Assembly: GCA_021613535.1 (NCBI GenBank)
Contig: CP075494.1
Location: forward strand, 2,976,001-3,040,000
Direction of reading: 5' to 3'
Length of the DNA: 64,000 nt
Origin: Adineta vaga
Lineage: Eukaryota; Rotifera
A program made the position numbers and the translations under genes. Under the pieces are notes generated by a model that made no database searches, was not told the origin of the DNA, and worked only from the letters and a program-made list of their open reading frames with translations. Of the stretch, positions 46,190 to 56,738 are shown one piece after another (within the stretch, counting starts at the first letter, position 1; each line of letters opens with the position of its first letter).

Positions 46190-47937
46190 TTTCCAAACTT
46201 AATAGAATGTTATCATAAACAACATTCTTTTTACTTTGGCTTTTCGATCTGATACTATAGAATCATTCTTTCTTCTTTCTTTTTCTGATCCTATACATTT
46301 TTCTTCTTCCCTATACGAATAAACATGGAGTCTCTGCTGTTTTTGTTCATAAAGGATATATAATCTAACATTAGATAGCTCACAGAGTAGTATATCACAA
46401 TGCATTTCATAATCTTCTAACTTATGTTTATTCCTAATTTTTTTAATTTTGTTAATTATGCACTATTTTTCGTTGTAATCCTTATATGTTATTGTGAGTA
46501 TATTCTATCGTCTTCGTTCTATCACGTACAGAATAATTTTCTTCTTTATCTACATAAAGAGTATTTTTCAAGAACAAGACAAATGATATAAATATATTTT
46601 CAGATTGTATTGAAAACGTATTCATTTCGAGGTTTGTTCTGTGATTTACCGAAGATGTTTCCACTCATATCTCATAGACAATATTGGCTAGGAACCATTC
46701 TTCTTATTATCCTATCATGCTATGTTTTATCAACACATTTCAACGCGAACAATCTTCAAGGAACGCTTTATAGATCAAACAATTTTGAGACCTTACCATT
46801 AGATTCATCTAATCATTCGAAAGAAACTCCAACTAGTTCATCAAACAGCCAAACCGGTTCAACAACCACAAATATTCTTCCTATTGTAGAAAGCGCTCAC
46901 AAGTGGTTCCAAAAAGATTTACCAAGTTCAACTGATCTTAAACAATGGACCGCTGATATGCTCGATCGTGAACTTCATCATCTTTCACATTGGGCTTCTT
47001 TTGATGCACAAGGATGGCGTGATTTTGTCAATAAGACCATCGCTAAGCTTGATCCACCGATGTCACAAACCAAGAACTTTACCTTCTTTGAATTGGGTGT
47101 TGGTGTAGGTGCTGTTTCACGACAAATTCTATTAAACTATCCTCATTCGAATGGCATTGGCGTTGATGTTGTTCATGATACAGTAGAACTTGCTCGAAGT
47201 ATTTTACCATCTGATCGAATGAAACTTTATACCGTATCTAGTATTCAATATAGTATGATTAATGATAATACAATCGATCATATTATTGGTTCTGGTGTCA
47301 TTTGTTATTTTCCATCACTTATGTTGATTGCAGATTTATTCAAAGAACTTTCACGTATTGCAAAACCAAATGCATCAATGTGTTTTACTGTGATCCCATA
47401 TGATGAAGATGGTAAATCTTCATGTGAATTAGTTATTCCAACATCATTTTGGTTTGAAAACAGTATTAGTAATTTGGGACTTCGAGTTACAAATTTACAA
47501 AATATGTCTGATTGGAATTTATCTCATTCTCATCATCGGTATTTTGTGAATTTAAGAAAAGAAAAGAGTGGTTGATGTTTCTCAAAATATTTTAACTAAA
47601 AGAATCTTTCATTTTTATCTAATTATTATTCTATAAAGAACATTTTTTATACTTTGCATACTAGAACGCAATCATTAGTATAGTATTGCTAAATAAATAG
47701 TGAAAATAATAAGAATAGTTGTTCGAAAAATCATGCAGCGAAATTTTCTCAATAATTGATTCCTTTCTTCTTGAGCATAGTTGAAACGCTGCATAATTCA
47801 TTCAAATAACTCGCAAAAGGTACATACGAGTGAATAGTAATATGAAAGGACGTGATTCTTTATGAAAATGATGAGAATACAATAAAACGTATAACGTGAT
47901 GTTCAACAGAAAATAGTCTTCTCATGAAATTGTTAGT
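46190..47937 (+). repeat. direct duplication unit B (~1.74 kb)
   Basis: Second copy of unit A (43055-44800), offset ~3,136 bp, same orientation. Substitutions are scattered in the flanks, and one stretch inside the coding region (about 47070-47290) is almost free of differences. Confidence 0.9.
46655..47575 (+). CDS. membrane-anchored SAM-dependent methyltransferase, copy B (306 aa)
   Basis: Same length and domain order as copy A. Start is the ATG that opens the signal anchor (MFPLISHRQYWLGTILLIILSC). The catalytic domain is nearly identical to copy A, with only a handful of changes (GPGV to GSGV, MSFTM to MCFTV, FWYEN to FWFEN). The anchor and stem (residues ~1-70) carry about twenty replacements, e.g. 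NIQIDPTTT versus NSQTGSTTT. No inactivating mutation is seen in either copy. Motif I and the acidic motif II residue are kept, so both should bind S-adenosylmethionine. The 5' flank keeps the same pyrimidine-AG acceptor before the ATG. Confidence 0.8.
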   Translation: MFPLISHRQYWLGTILLIILSCYVLSTHFNANNLQGTLYRSNNFETLPLDSSNHSKETPTSSSNSQTGSTTTNILPIVESAHKWFQKDLPSSTDLKQWTADMLDRELHHLSHWASFDAQGWRDFVNKTIAKLDPPMSQTKNFTFFELGVGVGAVSRQILLNYPHSNGIGVDVVHDTVELARSILPSDRMKLYTVSSIQYSMINDNTIDHIIGSGVICYFPSLMLIADLFKELSRIAKPNASMCFTVIPYDEDGKSSCELVIPTSFWFENSISNLGLRVTNLQNMSDWNLSHSHHRYFVNLRKEKSG

Positions 47938-48711
47938 TTTGTATGTCATAATTGTATCTTGTTATTCAATCTGTCTAGAAACAGAGTGGTTTGACATGTC
48001 TAATAATTTCACATTATTTTGTTTATCAATCGATGGAATTATCATAAACTTCTTCAAGATGTCCTCGATTGAAAATCAAAATGCTAATCAATCGAGAAAA
48101 GTATGAAGTTATCTTGAAGAATGAGACACGGCGATGTAATCGTAGTATCTATGCTCGCTTTGTATCAAAGCATAATAATCAGAGTTTCAAGTTAAACACT
48201 ACTGAAAATGAATTAAATTGTTGGGTGTGGGTGGATGTAACAGAAAAACACGCACACCTGTTACAGCGTCTCCTGTAACTATTTGTACGTAGAAGATTTA
48301 AAGTCGATTCCTCTTCTATTTTATTTAAATAAATGTTCGGTTGCATATAATGTAGAGCCGTCTATAAGAACAAGAGCATAAAGAAGAGGTAAACAAAGAT
48401 ATAAGAAAGAAATGAAGAGTGAGAACAAGAGAATCCAGAGATCCTCTTGTTCGTCCGTCCGCCATAAGAAGAAAAGAAAGTAAACGAGGTACTAAATGTT
48501 AGACGTTCTCTAACAACACCCTACTCCAGATCCTCAAAGTGATGGCAAAAAAAAAAACAACTTTCATTCCCTATTTAAGTAACAGAAAATGTAAATACAA
48601 CACATTTGTCATATGATATCAAGTCATTAGTATTCTCTTTGGCAATTCATTTTTATCTTCGTAGCAACAACAACAATTTTGTACGCCTACTACCAGTACA
48701 ACTACTACAAC
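47938..48711. other. intergenic with short ORFs and a Thr-rich exon-like stretch
   Basis: Two short plus-strand ORFs follow the duplication: 47924-48106 begins with a signal-like MKLLVLYVIIVSCYS, and 48069-48278 lies in another frame. They could be parts of one decayed small secreted gene. At 48661-48711, CGTAG is followed by codons for QQQQFCTPTTSTTTT, resembling the stalk exon at 36903-37046. Confidence 0.3.
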
Positions 48712-48735
48712 CAGGGGCGGCGGAACGTTTTCAAA
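48712..48735 (+). mobile_element. possible hAT-type transposon terminus (solo end)
   Basis: The sequence CAGGGGCGGCGGAACG interrupts a Thr-rich coding-like stretch. CAGGGGCGG is a frequent terminal motif of hAT elements. I found no inverted partner ending CCGCCCCTG downstream in the window and no transposase ORF, so only one end or a fragment is supported. Confidence 0.35.
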
Positions 48736-50159
48736 TCAGGTAAGGCTCAGAAAAAAGTTTTTCAGTCGCTATATTGTAAAAATATTAACCCAAAATAGCT
48801 TTTCTACCTGTACTATAAGAAGATTTACATGATCGGAAAAAGTTAAACTATACATGAAACACATTTTAGATTCTAAATTCTTTGTAGTGTAGTTAGAAAA
48901 AAAACTACAGAAGAAGCAATGTCCCTCCGAAATTGTTTGAGTTCGAAAAATTCCATAAATTAATAAACAATTCTTTGCAAAGCGGGAATTTTTGATGAAA
49001 AGAGACAGGCTTTATATTTCTCTGTAAAAGTTTTTACGCAGATGAAGAAATTGGTAAAGTATGAATTTCATGAACAATTGAAATAACTGTACAGCGTTAT
49101 GCTAATGTCGATTGTGACAGAATTTTTGATGAAAACAGCGCTGTTTGCTGCTTTTTTTCCGTTAATCCTGGTGTTTTCCTAGAAGTTTTCGTAAAGTTGT
49201 CCATGTAAACGTCTAGGTTCAACTCTTTTACCGCTCGAAGCTTTGACACTCGTGATAATGCTGAAAAAGTTAAGCTGGTATTCGCATAAACCCTAATTTT
49301 CTCGGAAGCTACCACCGTAGTTTCATGATTAAAAAGCAGAAGAGTCCGCCAATTTTCGGTTAAACTGTTACAAGAGAGACAAAATCATTCGCAGATGAGA
49401 CGTTGTATCCTTGTGTTTTCAACATTTTGAAAGAAATATGAATTGCTTTGAAAGAAAAACTGTTCTCATTTATTTTTCATTTAGGTTTTTCCACGCGTTT
49501 ATTTATTTTTTAAATAAAAGTCAAGAAAGCAAAAATTAGATATTGAATATGAATGCAGATATTTTTTGACTAAGGTTTCAAAGTCACTGGTCAATCTCTC
49601 AACAATATTCATATACGACAGTGATCGAGACATATCTCGGTTATGAATTCCATGTTTATCAAAGAGCTATGTGTTTGATATTAATAATCATTCTAACGAT
49701 AAATGACGTACTTCTCACCCACATATCTGTAACTTCTTCAAAGCGGTACTTGTTAATGAAATAGTTTGCTACTTAAAAAAATCAAAGGAAATGCTTTTTT
49801 AACCTTTTGAATATCGCTGTATTCAATCTGAAGATTAGAAAGTGTAGTTTTTTCTCATAGATAAACCTATAATATATATATATATACAGAACCAATGTAT
49901 ACGATCGTTCATATATAATAGATAGGATGAGAGTGGTTATGGAATAACTATAGTACCCTTCCCCTCACATTCTTGCTTACATTTCATCTCGATCACGCTT
50001 GTATATGAAACAAAAACAATCATATAATGCCGTCAACACACTGTTGCTACGTCAGTAGAAAAGGAGAAACAGACAAAATTCGATTTCTGTTTCTCATAAT
50101 AGAGAAAAAAAGAACATGTGCATTGCAAGTATTTTGTTGTTTTAGTGAAGAGAATAATA
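48736..50159. other. intergenic, no intact gene
   Basis: About 1.4 kb downstream of the hAT-like end. A 72-codon minus-strand ORF (49097-49315) has no recognisable domain. A TA microsatellite lies at 49871-49886. A pyrimidine-rich TTTTAG ends at 50145, just before the F-box gene start. Confidence 0.3.
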
Positions 50160-51872
50160 ATGTTATTGGAATCGTTAGCCAATGAACTTCTCCTTGATTT
50201 ATTTGAGTTTCTTGATGGTATCGATCTTCTTCGTGCTTTTGGTGGCCTCAATTGTCGATTCGAAACACTTCTTCATCGTTATGTTCTAGATTATCATCTC
50301 GATTTTCGTTTCGTATCTAAACGTGATTTTGATCAAGTTTGTAGAAACTATTTGCCATCAATAAAGAAACGAGTCGCTTCACTTCATGTCTCCGATGATG
50401 ATAGTACACCGAATCTACTGCAAAGCTTATTTTTCTATCGATTTACTTTCGATCAATTCATTTCTTTAAGATCTTTATCATTCCGACAAATTCCTTTGTC
50501 ACATGTGAACAGAACGGCAAGCGGATTTTCTTCTCTAACTCATTTGATTCATTTAACATTGATCGAATGTTATTATATCGATGCAAACGAATACACTCGT
50601 TTCTTGAATATCGTTTGGAGATTGCCAAAATTGAAATATTTCAATGATCATTCAAATCTACATACTAATGTTAATTTCGATGGATTTGAAGTGGTTTCAT
50701 CATCGATTGAATATCTGAATATGAAAGAATTACTGATTAATTCAACACATTTGAAAAAACTCTTCATGTATACACCTCAACTTCGATGCTTACATGCAAT
50801 ATTTGATTGTAAGACTGATGTTACTTTAATTCATAATAAAATTCCACCAATTAAGACATTGAACATTTCTCTTGAAGGAAACATATTACAAGTAACGCGA
50901 CTTTTGAAAAAGATGAATAATTTACGTTATTTGACGATTCAACTCCGTGAAACATTCTTCAATGGACATCAATGGAAAGAAATTATTGTTAATAATTTCC
51001 CTCAAATTAAAATATTTCGATTCAGTATGAAATTGACACTTTACAATGGAAATATTATTAATAACATGGATGAACTAATCGAAACATTTCAAACTTCCTT
51101 TTGGTTACATGAACATCAATGGTTCACGCGATTTCATTGGTCAACACCGAGTTATTCTCAAAACATCTGGGTTTATACTTTACCATATTGTTTTTACGAT
51201 AAGTTTTATCTAGGTAATACTTATCAACAATACAAATCGACATGTCCTAATAATGAAGCCTATTGGTTCTATGATTGTGTACATAGTGTTGTGATTGAGA
51301 GCAATTCATCATCATCATCTCCGGTTTGTCTTAGAAAGATTCAAGATTTAAATATCAAACTTCCGATTCAAAGAAGAATCTGGTCTTCTATTCCAAATTT
51401 AGAGCATTTGAAGTCCCTAAATGTGTCACAAGTCAGCGGTGCTCAAGAATCAAAACTATTAAATATAATAAATCGAGCACCTTCTCTCTACTCATTAACT
51501 ATTCCAGATAAATTAGCACTTGGTTTGATGCGTTTAACTATCACGAACACATCGATTCGTCAACTATACATTCGACATTCTTATGCTTTTAATGTCTCAG
51601 ATTGTTCTGAATTGGCTCATTCATCACTCGGACGCCAATGTGAAGTTTTGAGCATCACTGTGGAATCTCGAGATAACGTTCTCTATTTAATCAACAATAT
51701 GTCCAATCTTCGTGCACTTCGTTTTAATATCGATGTTCAAATCGAGAATAATGATGTTAAGAAATCTCAAGCAGATGTAATTAGTTCAATCGATTGGCTA
51801 AAAAAACATTTAAAATTCAAATATTCTTTTCATCATCAAGGATATTATATTAGACTATGGATCAATAGATAA
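50160..51872 (+). CDS. F-box/LRR-like protein (570 aa)
   Basis: The ATG at 50160 starts directly with the F-box (LESLANELLLDLFEFLDGIDLLRAFGGLNCRFETLLH); TTGTTGTTTTAG ends 14 bases before it. The rest is a long array of irregular leucine-rich repeats (LTHLIHLTLIECYY, LKKLFMYTPQLRCLHAIF, MNNLRYLTIQLRETFFNGHQW, IKIFRFSM), then a conserved SFWLHEHQWFTRFHW block near residue 320. No intron. F-box proteins recruit substrates to SCF ubiquitin ligases through Skp1; the leucine-rich part would choose the substrate. Relatives in this window are broken (40390-41691, 37397-37690) or 5'-truncated (56739-57557); this copy is the only intact one. Confidence 0.8.
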   Translation: MLLESLANELLLDLFEFLDGIDLLRAFGGLNCRFETLLHRYVLDYHLDFRFVSKRDFDQVCRNYLPSIKKRVASLHVSDDDSTPNLLQSLFFYRFTFDQFISLRSLSFRQIPLSHVNRTASGFSSLTHLIHLTLIECYYIDANEYTRFLNIVWRLPKLKYFNDHSNLHTNVNFDGFEVVSSSIEYLNMKELLINSTHLKKLFMYTPQLRCLHAIFDCKTDVTLIHNKIPPIKTLNISLEGNILQVTRLLKKMNNLRYLTIQLRETFFNGHQWKEIIVNNFPQIKIFRFSMKLTLYNGNIINNMDELIETFQTSFWLHEHQWFTRFHWSTPSYSQNIWVYTLPYCFYDKFYLGNTYQQYKSTCPNNEAYWFYDCVHSVVIESNSSSSSPVCLRKIQDLNIKLPIQRRIWSSIPNLEHLKSLNVSQVSGAQESKLLNIINRAPSLYSLTIPDKLALGLMRLTITNTSIRQLYIRHSYAFNVSDCSELAHSSLGRQCEVLSITVESRDNVLYLINNMSNLRALRFNIDVQIENNDVKKSQADVISSIDWLKKHLKFKYSFHHQGYYIRLWINR

Positions 51873-52629
51873 AAGTTTTGATATAAATTAATGCGTTCTA
51901 AAAGAAATTATGTGAAGAATGTCTTGTGCTTGAAAATCGTTCCTTTCAACAATTTTGATCTTACTAAAAAATACATCGTACATAAATCATCTAACAAACG
52001 AATTTTTAAGAATAGTTGATATCTTCAAGTTGTAAATGTAAAAAGTACGACTCGATAGGCATGTTCATTATTGTATAAAGAAAGAAAACTTCAATACTCG
52101 TCGAAATGTATAAAATCTTAAGGTGATGATGAAATAGGAAAGTCTTTGCACATGCTCGTCTTACAAAGCTGTATAATTAACTTCAATTCTCATACACTCA
52201 ACAAAATTTATGTAACTCTTTGTATTCAACAACCCGTTATAAATGAAAATGTAAAGAATATCTTGGCAATTGCAATCTTTTGAAGCAATTAATTTCTCTT
52301 CACATTACAAAACTTATTTTTTTATCCTTCTCTTCGTTTGGCATCACTCGATTTCCTTCATTGAAACCCATTTGCTTGATAAACAGATTTGTCGAGATCA
52401 TCATCATTCCACTAATAATTATACACACTTATTACTAATGATGAAATAAGTCAAGTGACATGGCTCATGATGATTTTTTTGTTTTCAGTGATGAAAATTT
52501 CTTTTTAAGAATAATAAGACTACAATCAAAATCACATCTTCAAGTCATGCAAGTGAATATTTATACTCAACCTGTGACATTTATCTTAATTTTTTAATAA
52601 TTTATTAGGAGATATTATACAAAAAAACT
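51873..52629. other. intergenic (tail-to-tail), no gene seen
   Basis: 757 bp of AT-rich sequence between the 3' ends of the F-box gene (+) and the mucin-stalk gene (-). Confidence 0.3.
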
Positions 52630-54937
52630 TTATGAAACAGCATTCACATACATAGCAGTGCCTGAACCTAATCCTGATCCACCTTTAAGTGCTGAAAATG
52701 TAACATTATATGTTACGCCAATGTTTGTAGTAAAGTATTGTTCAAGAAACTGTATATTACTAGATGGTGTACAGTCATTGTGATAGCATGTACCACTGCC
52801 ACCCTCACAACTTGTCGATGATATTATTGTAGCAGAACACGCACTAGAACATGAATACAGGTTCCATCCAACTGATGAACCACTTTCAAAATTCCCGTTG
52901 AGTAATAAATTAGTTCCTGTGCCACCATTCTCTAGTACAGAAACATTGTCAACATACCAGTCTTTGTTAGCTTGATTTGTTGCTGAGCTAAATCTAATAC
53001 TTGTGCTAGTTGATGTAGCCGTAAATGTGACGGAATACGTAGTCCAAATTGTTGGTGCTGACGTATCAAATGCTTGTAATGGTCCAACATTAGTAAAGCT
53101 GCATGAAATTGCTAAAAATATATAAGAAAAGGTTTTTGAAGAGGATTGCTCTGAACAAATTCGAATTTATAGTTTACAAGAAAAAGAGATTTATCGGATG
53201 AAATGAGAATATCTTGTGCAAGATAATTTATTTTAGAAAAAAAATAAAGTCTCATGTATTTTTTTCTTAGATTTTCTGATATAATAGATTAAATAATTAC
53301 CAATGAAGAGAAAGATGAGAAACTACATGTATACGTACTTGTAGTACTTTGTGTGCTTGTTGTTGATGATGTCGATATTGATGTTGATGATGTCGATGTT
53401 GATGTCGATGTCGATGTTGACGTTGTTGATGATGACGATGTTGATGTTGTTGATGATGACGATGTTGATGTCGATGTTGATGTTGTATCCGTGGTTGAAG
53501 TTGTAGAAGTAGTTGACGTTGTACTCGTGGTGGAAGTTGTTGATGTTGAAGCTAACAATATTAAAACAACACGTATGAAAAAATAATTCACTGAACCAGG
53601 AAGATCTCAATGCAATTATTGTCTCTATCATACTCACTTGTAGACGTGACTGTTGTTGAACTAGTCGATGTAGTCGGTTTGCGCACTAAAGAAAGTCAAT
53701 TAATCTTTAGAATCTATTTTTACAAAGACAAATATAGTTCCAGTTTGTATATCACAAATACGTATAAAATAATAAAGAAAATAGCATGATTTAGATCAAT
53801 AGAAAGTTTTGAGTTGTTAATTATTCTTCTTGATAAATACTTACATAAAGTCAAAAGAAGAGCTGTAGTAATTGCAGCTGCTAACAGACTAAGACACAGT
53901 AAACAACTCAGTAATGGACAAGCTAATCGCCGGATTTTGCTTCTTTTTTTTCGTTGTTTTCGACTATATAAAATAAATAAGAAAAGATTAACATATCGAT
54001 AGGTTTCTGTAAATAATTATTAATTCAATCTGTGAATTCCTACTTACCGAATTCTTTCAATTGTTCCTAGTTCTGATTCACTCGACGATGAATGATCATT
54101 ATCATGATTTTTACATTTTTTCTTTGTTATTTCGTTTTTATTATATTTTGAGAGACTATTTGTTTCCTAAAAAGGAAAATATGAATTACATAATACATTG
54201 TTATGGTCGATTTATTCTTTAAACAAACCTTGGATAGCGACGCAGAAATCGTGTTTGCATTGATTTCAGGAGATATCGATCGATTAAATATGTTATTAAC
54301 CTTGGTCGGAGTATTCGTTGGTTCCAAGCGACTATCATTGTGTCGATTTGAACTGCTCATTTCACTCTGTAATAAATCCTAAAGAATTTTTATTTTTTAT
54401 TTTTCCTGAGATCAAATCATGATTTTACATCACAAGATTTTGTACCGGAGGGATATTGAGTGTTATCCATCCTGGTAATTGATACTCGCCGAACACGCAC
54501 GCCAAGATATCGATCTTTGTTTTTATTATCGAAACTTTTGCATACCTAAGAAAAGATTAGCTACTATAATGAAATTCTTGTTATTCATATATATTGTTTT
54601 CACTATACATTGTCCGTCTTTGTTGATTCAGCATAAAATTAGGAATGTTAGGTCACTAGCAACGCGTTTAATATGAACCGCACTGAAATCTCGTGTAACA
54701 GATGGAGATCGTCGTTTTGATATCTAACATAAAAACATTCATGCTTTCAATCGATAAAAAAAACCAAGAGAAACTTATTTTATTTACCTTAGACGTCAAT
54801 ATTCGATTTGTATTGTTTTCTAAAGATGCATTAAAACTTACAGTAGACTCGCTATGTCGGTTAATTAATTCAATTGAAGATGGTGAAGAAGAACCAATCG
54901 ATATTGGCTTTACTCTTGTTATTCTGACGCCTTTCAT
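52630..54937 (-). CDS. type II membrane protein with Ser/Thr mucin stalk and jelly-roll-like ectodomain (~465 aa)
   Basis: Eight exons join in frame: 54937-54788, 54545-54429, 54378-54229, 54166-54048, 53963-53845, 53685-53638, 53551-53339 and 53111-52630. The cytoplasmic ~160 residues are Ser/Thr-rich with a basic KQRKKRSK before one membrane helix (LACPLLSCLLCLSLLAAAITTALLLTLL). A ~85-residue Thr/Ser stalk (TSTTSTTSTT, SSSSTTSTST) follows, encoded by triplet repeats and probably O-glycosylated. The last exon (160 aa) has two related beta-sandwich-like halves, each closing with a strand pattern such as WYVDNVSV or LLLNGNFESGSSVGWN, typical of carbohydrate-binding jelly rolls. The first two exons carry a repeated peptide, GVRITRVKPISI and GVRVRRVSITRM, pointing to exon duplication. 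It is probably a surface glycan-binding protein. The first exon is the least certain because the intron after it (242 nt) is long. Confidence 0.7.
53345..53545. repeat. imperfect GAT/GTT-type trinucleotide array
   Basis: Runs of TGATGTCGATGTTGATG type on the plus strand encode the Ser/Thr stalk on the minus strand. Long complementary frames (poly-Val/Asp on the plus strand) are shadows of this array. Confidence 0.85.
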
Positions 54938-55570
54938 ATATGAAGATTTCACACAAGTTCTATTAGAATAATGTCGTCAAAAAATGTTCTTGTCTAACAA
55001 GAATTTTTTTCTATTGACGTTGATGGTAAAATGAAAGTACACAGCTCAAAAGTATCGATCGAAATAATGAATACGAACGATTTCTAAGGATGCATTTAAT
55101 AAATAAAAAAAGAATTAATATGAGAAGAAAAGAAAAAAGAATAGGTATTCAATGTACGTCTATATATGTATTCTTTTTCTCGCTCATTTCCAAAGATATA
55201 AAACAAATATTACGAACTTTCTCTTTGTCAAAATAATTTTCATTAATTACGAAATATTAGACATTTTTTTCAATTTTTTATTAGATTTATTTGTGCGCAA
55301 TTTCAAATGAGTTATTAATCTTTAATATATGTAAATTATAAGCACACATATATTGTCATGTCAGAATCATATTTTCATTATTTCTAATGTCTTATAATCT
55401 TATATTCTTATTAACTAAGATTTTCATTGTCAAGTTTTACTCAAAGCCAATCTCATATAAAACTACCTTGAAACTATTTTTTTGCTTCGGTAGTCGGATA
55501 ATATAACTTTTAATATTAATAAAAGAAGCGGCTGTATTGTAAAAGAATTTCTTCATTTATTTAGAAAGAA
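54938..55570. other. divergent promoter region
   Basis: 633 bp of AT-rich sequence between the mucin-stalk gene (-) and GPCR 3 (+). TTTATTTAG ends at 55564, six bases before the GPCR ATG, a probable (trans-)splice acceptor. Confidence 0.35.
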
Positions 55571-56503
55571 ATGAATTTTACTGTAAGAGAATATGTTAAT
55601 AATTCATTTTCACTAGCGATCGAACCATGGTTTATACCCATCGACATATTTATGATTATTTGTACTACATTAACGATTTTAATTACCTTTATTTTTCTAT
55701 CTATTCTTATTTCGGATAAAACATGTCATACAATTCCAATGTTATTAACTGGTAATTCATGTTTATCAGTACTTTTATATGCATGTATTCTACTTAGTTT
55801 TTCTATTTTTTCACTTGAAAATGATCTTAAACAAATTCATTTTCAAGATTTATTTTGTTCATATCGAGGTTATTTTGGCTATGTATTTTGTGCAGCATTA
55901 GATTATTCATTTTTAATTCAAGCACTTTATCGATATGTTATTATTAGATATCCAAGTCGTTTTTTATGGAAATCTTTCAAATTTCAATTTGTTCTCATTT
56001 CTATAACATGGTTATTCAGTTTTTTACATCCGATTGTATTTATATTCGTAGATCAACTTATATATAATGTTGACAATCAAACATGTCAAGTACCTCTACG
56101 ATTATCATTTTATTTACTTTATGGTTCATTTTGCATTTATTTACTTCCAACAATGATCCTTATGTTTATCTATTTGAAATTAACTCTCTATATTAAAGAA
56201 ATACATAAACTTGTTACACCTATAAATATTCTACTTCGTGCACAACAAGAATTACAAATGGTTCGTCGTATAGTTTCAATTATAGCAATATTATTAACAC
56301 TTGGTTTACCCTATGTATTATTTATGTTAATGTCATTTTTTAAAAGTGCACCAAAATATCATTTTCGATTGGCATACATATTTGTTGATGGATCATTATT
56401 ATTTGTTGTGATTGCTATATTTCAATTTACTGATCCATTGAAAGTATCTTTAAAAAAACGTTTAAATGGACAAACAAACCAAATACTACCAGCTGTAACA
56501 TAA
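55571..56503 (+). CDS. orphan rhodopsin-like GPCR 3 (310 aa)
   Basis: A single-exon gene with seven hydrophobic helices and N-terminal glycosylation sites (MNFT, NNSF). Disulphide cysteines are in place (DLFCSYRGY at helix 3 and NQTCQVPLRLS in loop 2). The D/E-R-Y site reads YRYVIIRYP, keeping the Arg. Intracellular loop 3 is basic and short (RAQQELQMVRR). Helix 7 ends with QFTDPLKVSLKKR, in which DP replaces NP. It is better conserved toward class A consensus than the two receptors at the left of the window. Ligand unknown. Confidence 0.8.
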   Translation: MNFTVREYVNNSFSLAIEPWFIPIDIFMIICTTLTILITFIFLSILISDKTCHTIPMLLTGNSCLSVLLYACILLSFSIFSLENDLKQIHFQDLFCSYRGYFGYVFCAALDYSFLIQALYRYVIIRYPSRFLWKSFKFQFVLISITWLFSFLHPIVFIFVDQLIYNVDNQTCQVPLRLSFYLLYGSFCIYLLPTMILMFIYLKLTLYIKEIHKLVTPINILLRAQQELQMVRRIVSIIAILLTLGLPYVLFMLMSFFKSAPKYHFRLAYIFVDGSLLFVVIAIFQFTDPLKVSLKKRLNGQTNQILPAVT

Positions 56504-56738
56504 GAGTGTGGGTGATATAGTAGTATATCATCCTTACCTATACACCCACCCACGACCATCAAGAGTAAACCAATTGATTTTGTTTAAAATTAATCAATCA
56601 ATCCATACATCAATATTGTGTTCGAATAATTTATAAGTTAATCTCTTTGTTTTTTCTTGATTGTTTAACCAGTTAGTAATCGCATTGTTTTTATGTATGT
56701 CTCGATAGGAGATTTTTAGAAAACATAAGTATTTTAAA

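Noticed and set aside
47924-48278. Two overlapping short plus-strand ORFs with a signal-like start
   Set aside because: No splice sites join them into one frame and no family is recognisable; recorded only within an intergenic note.
53353-53586. Plus-strand Val/Asp repeat ORF
   Set aside because: Antisense of the Ser/Thr stalk exon; composition is forced by the trinucleotide array.
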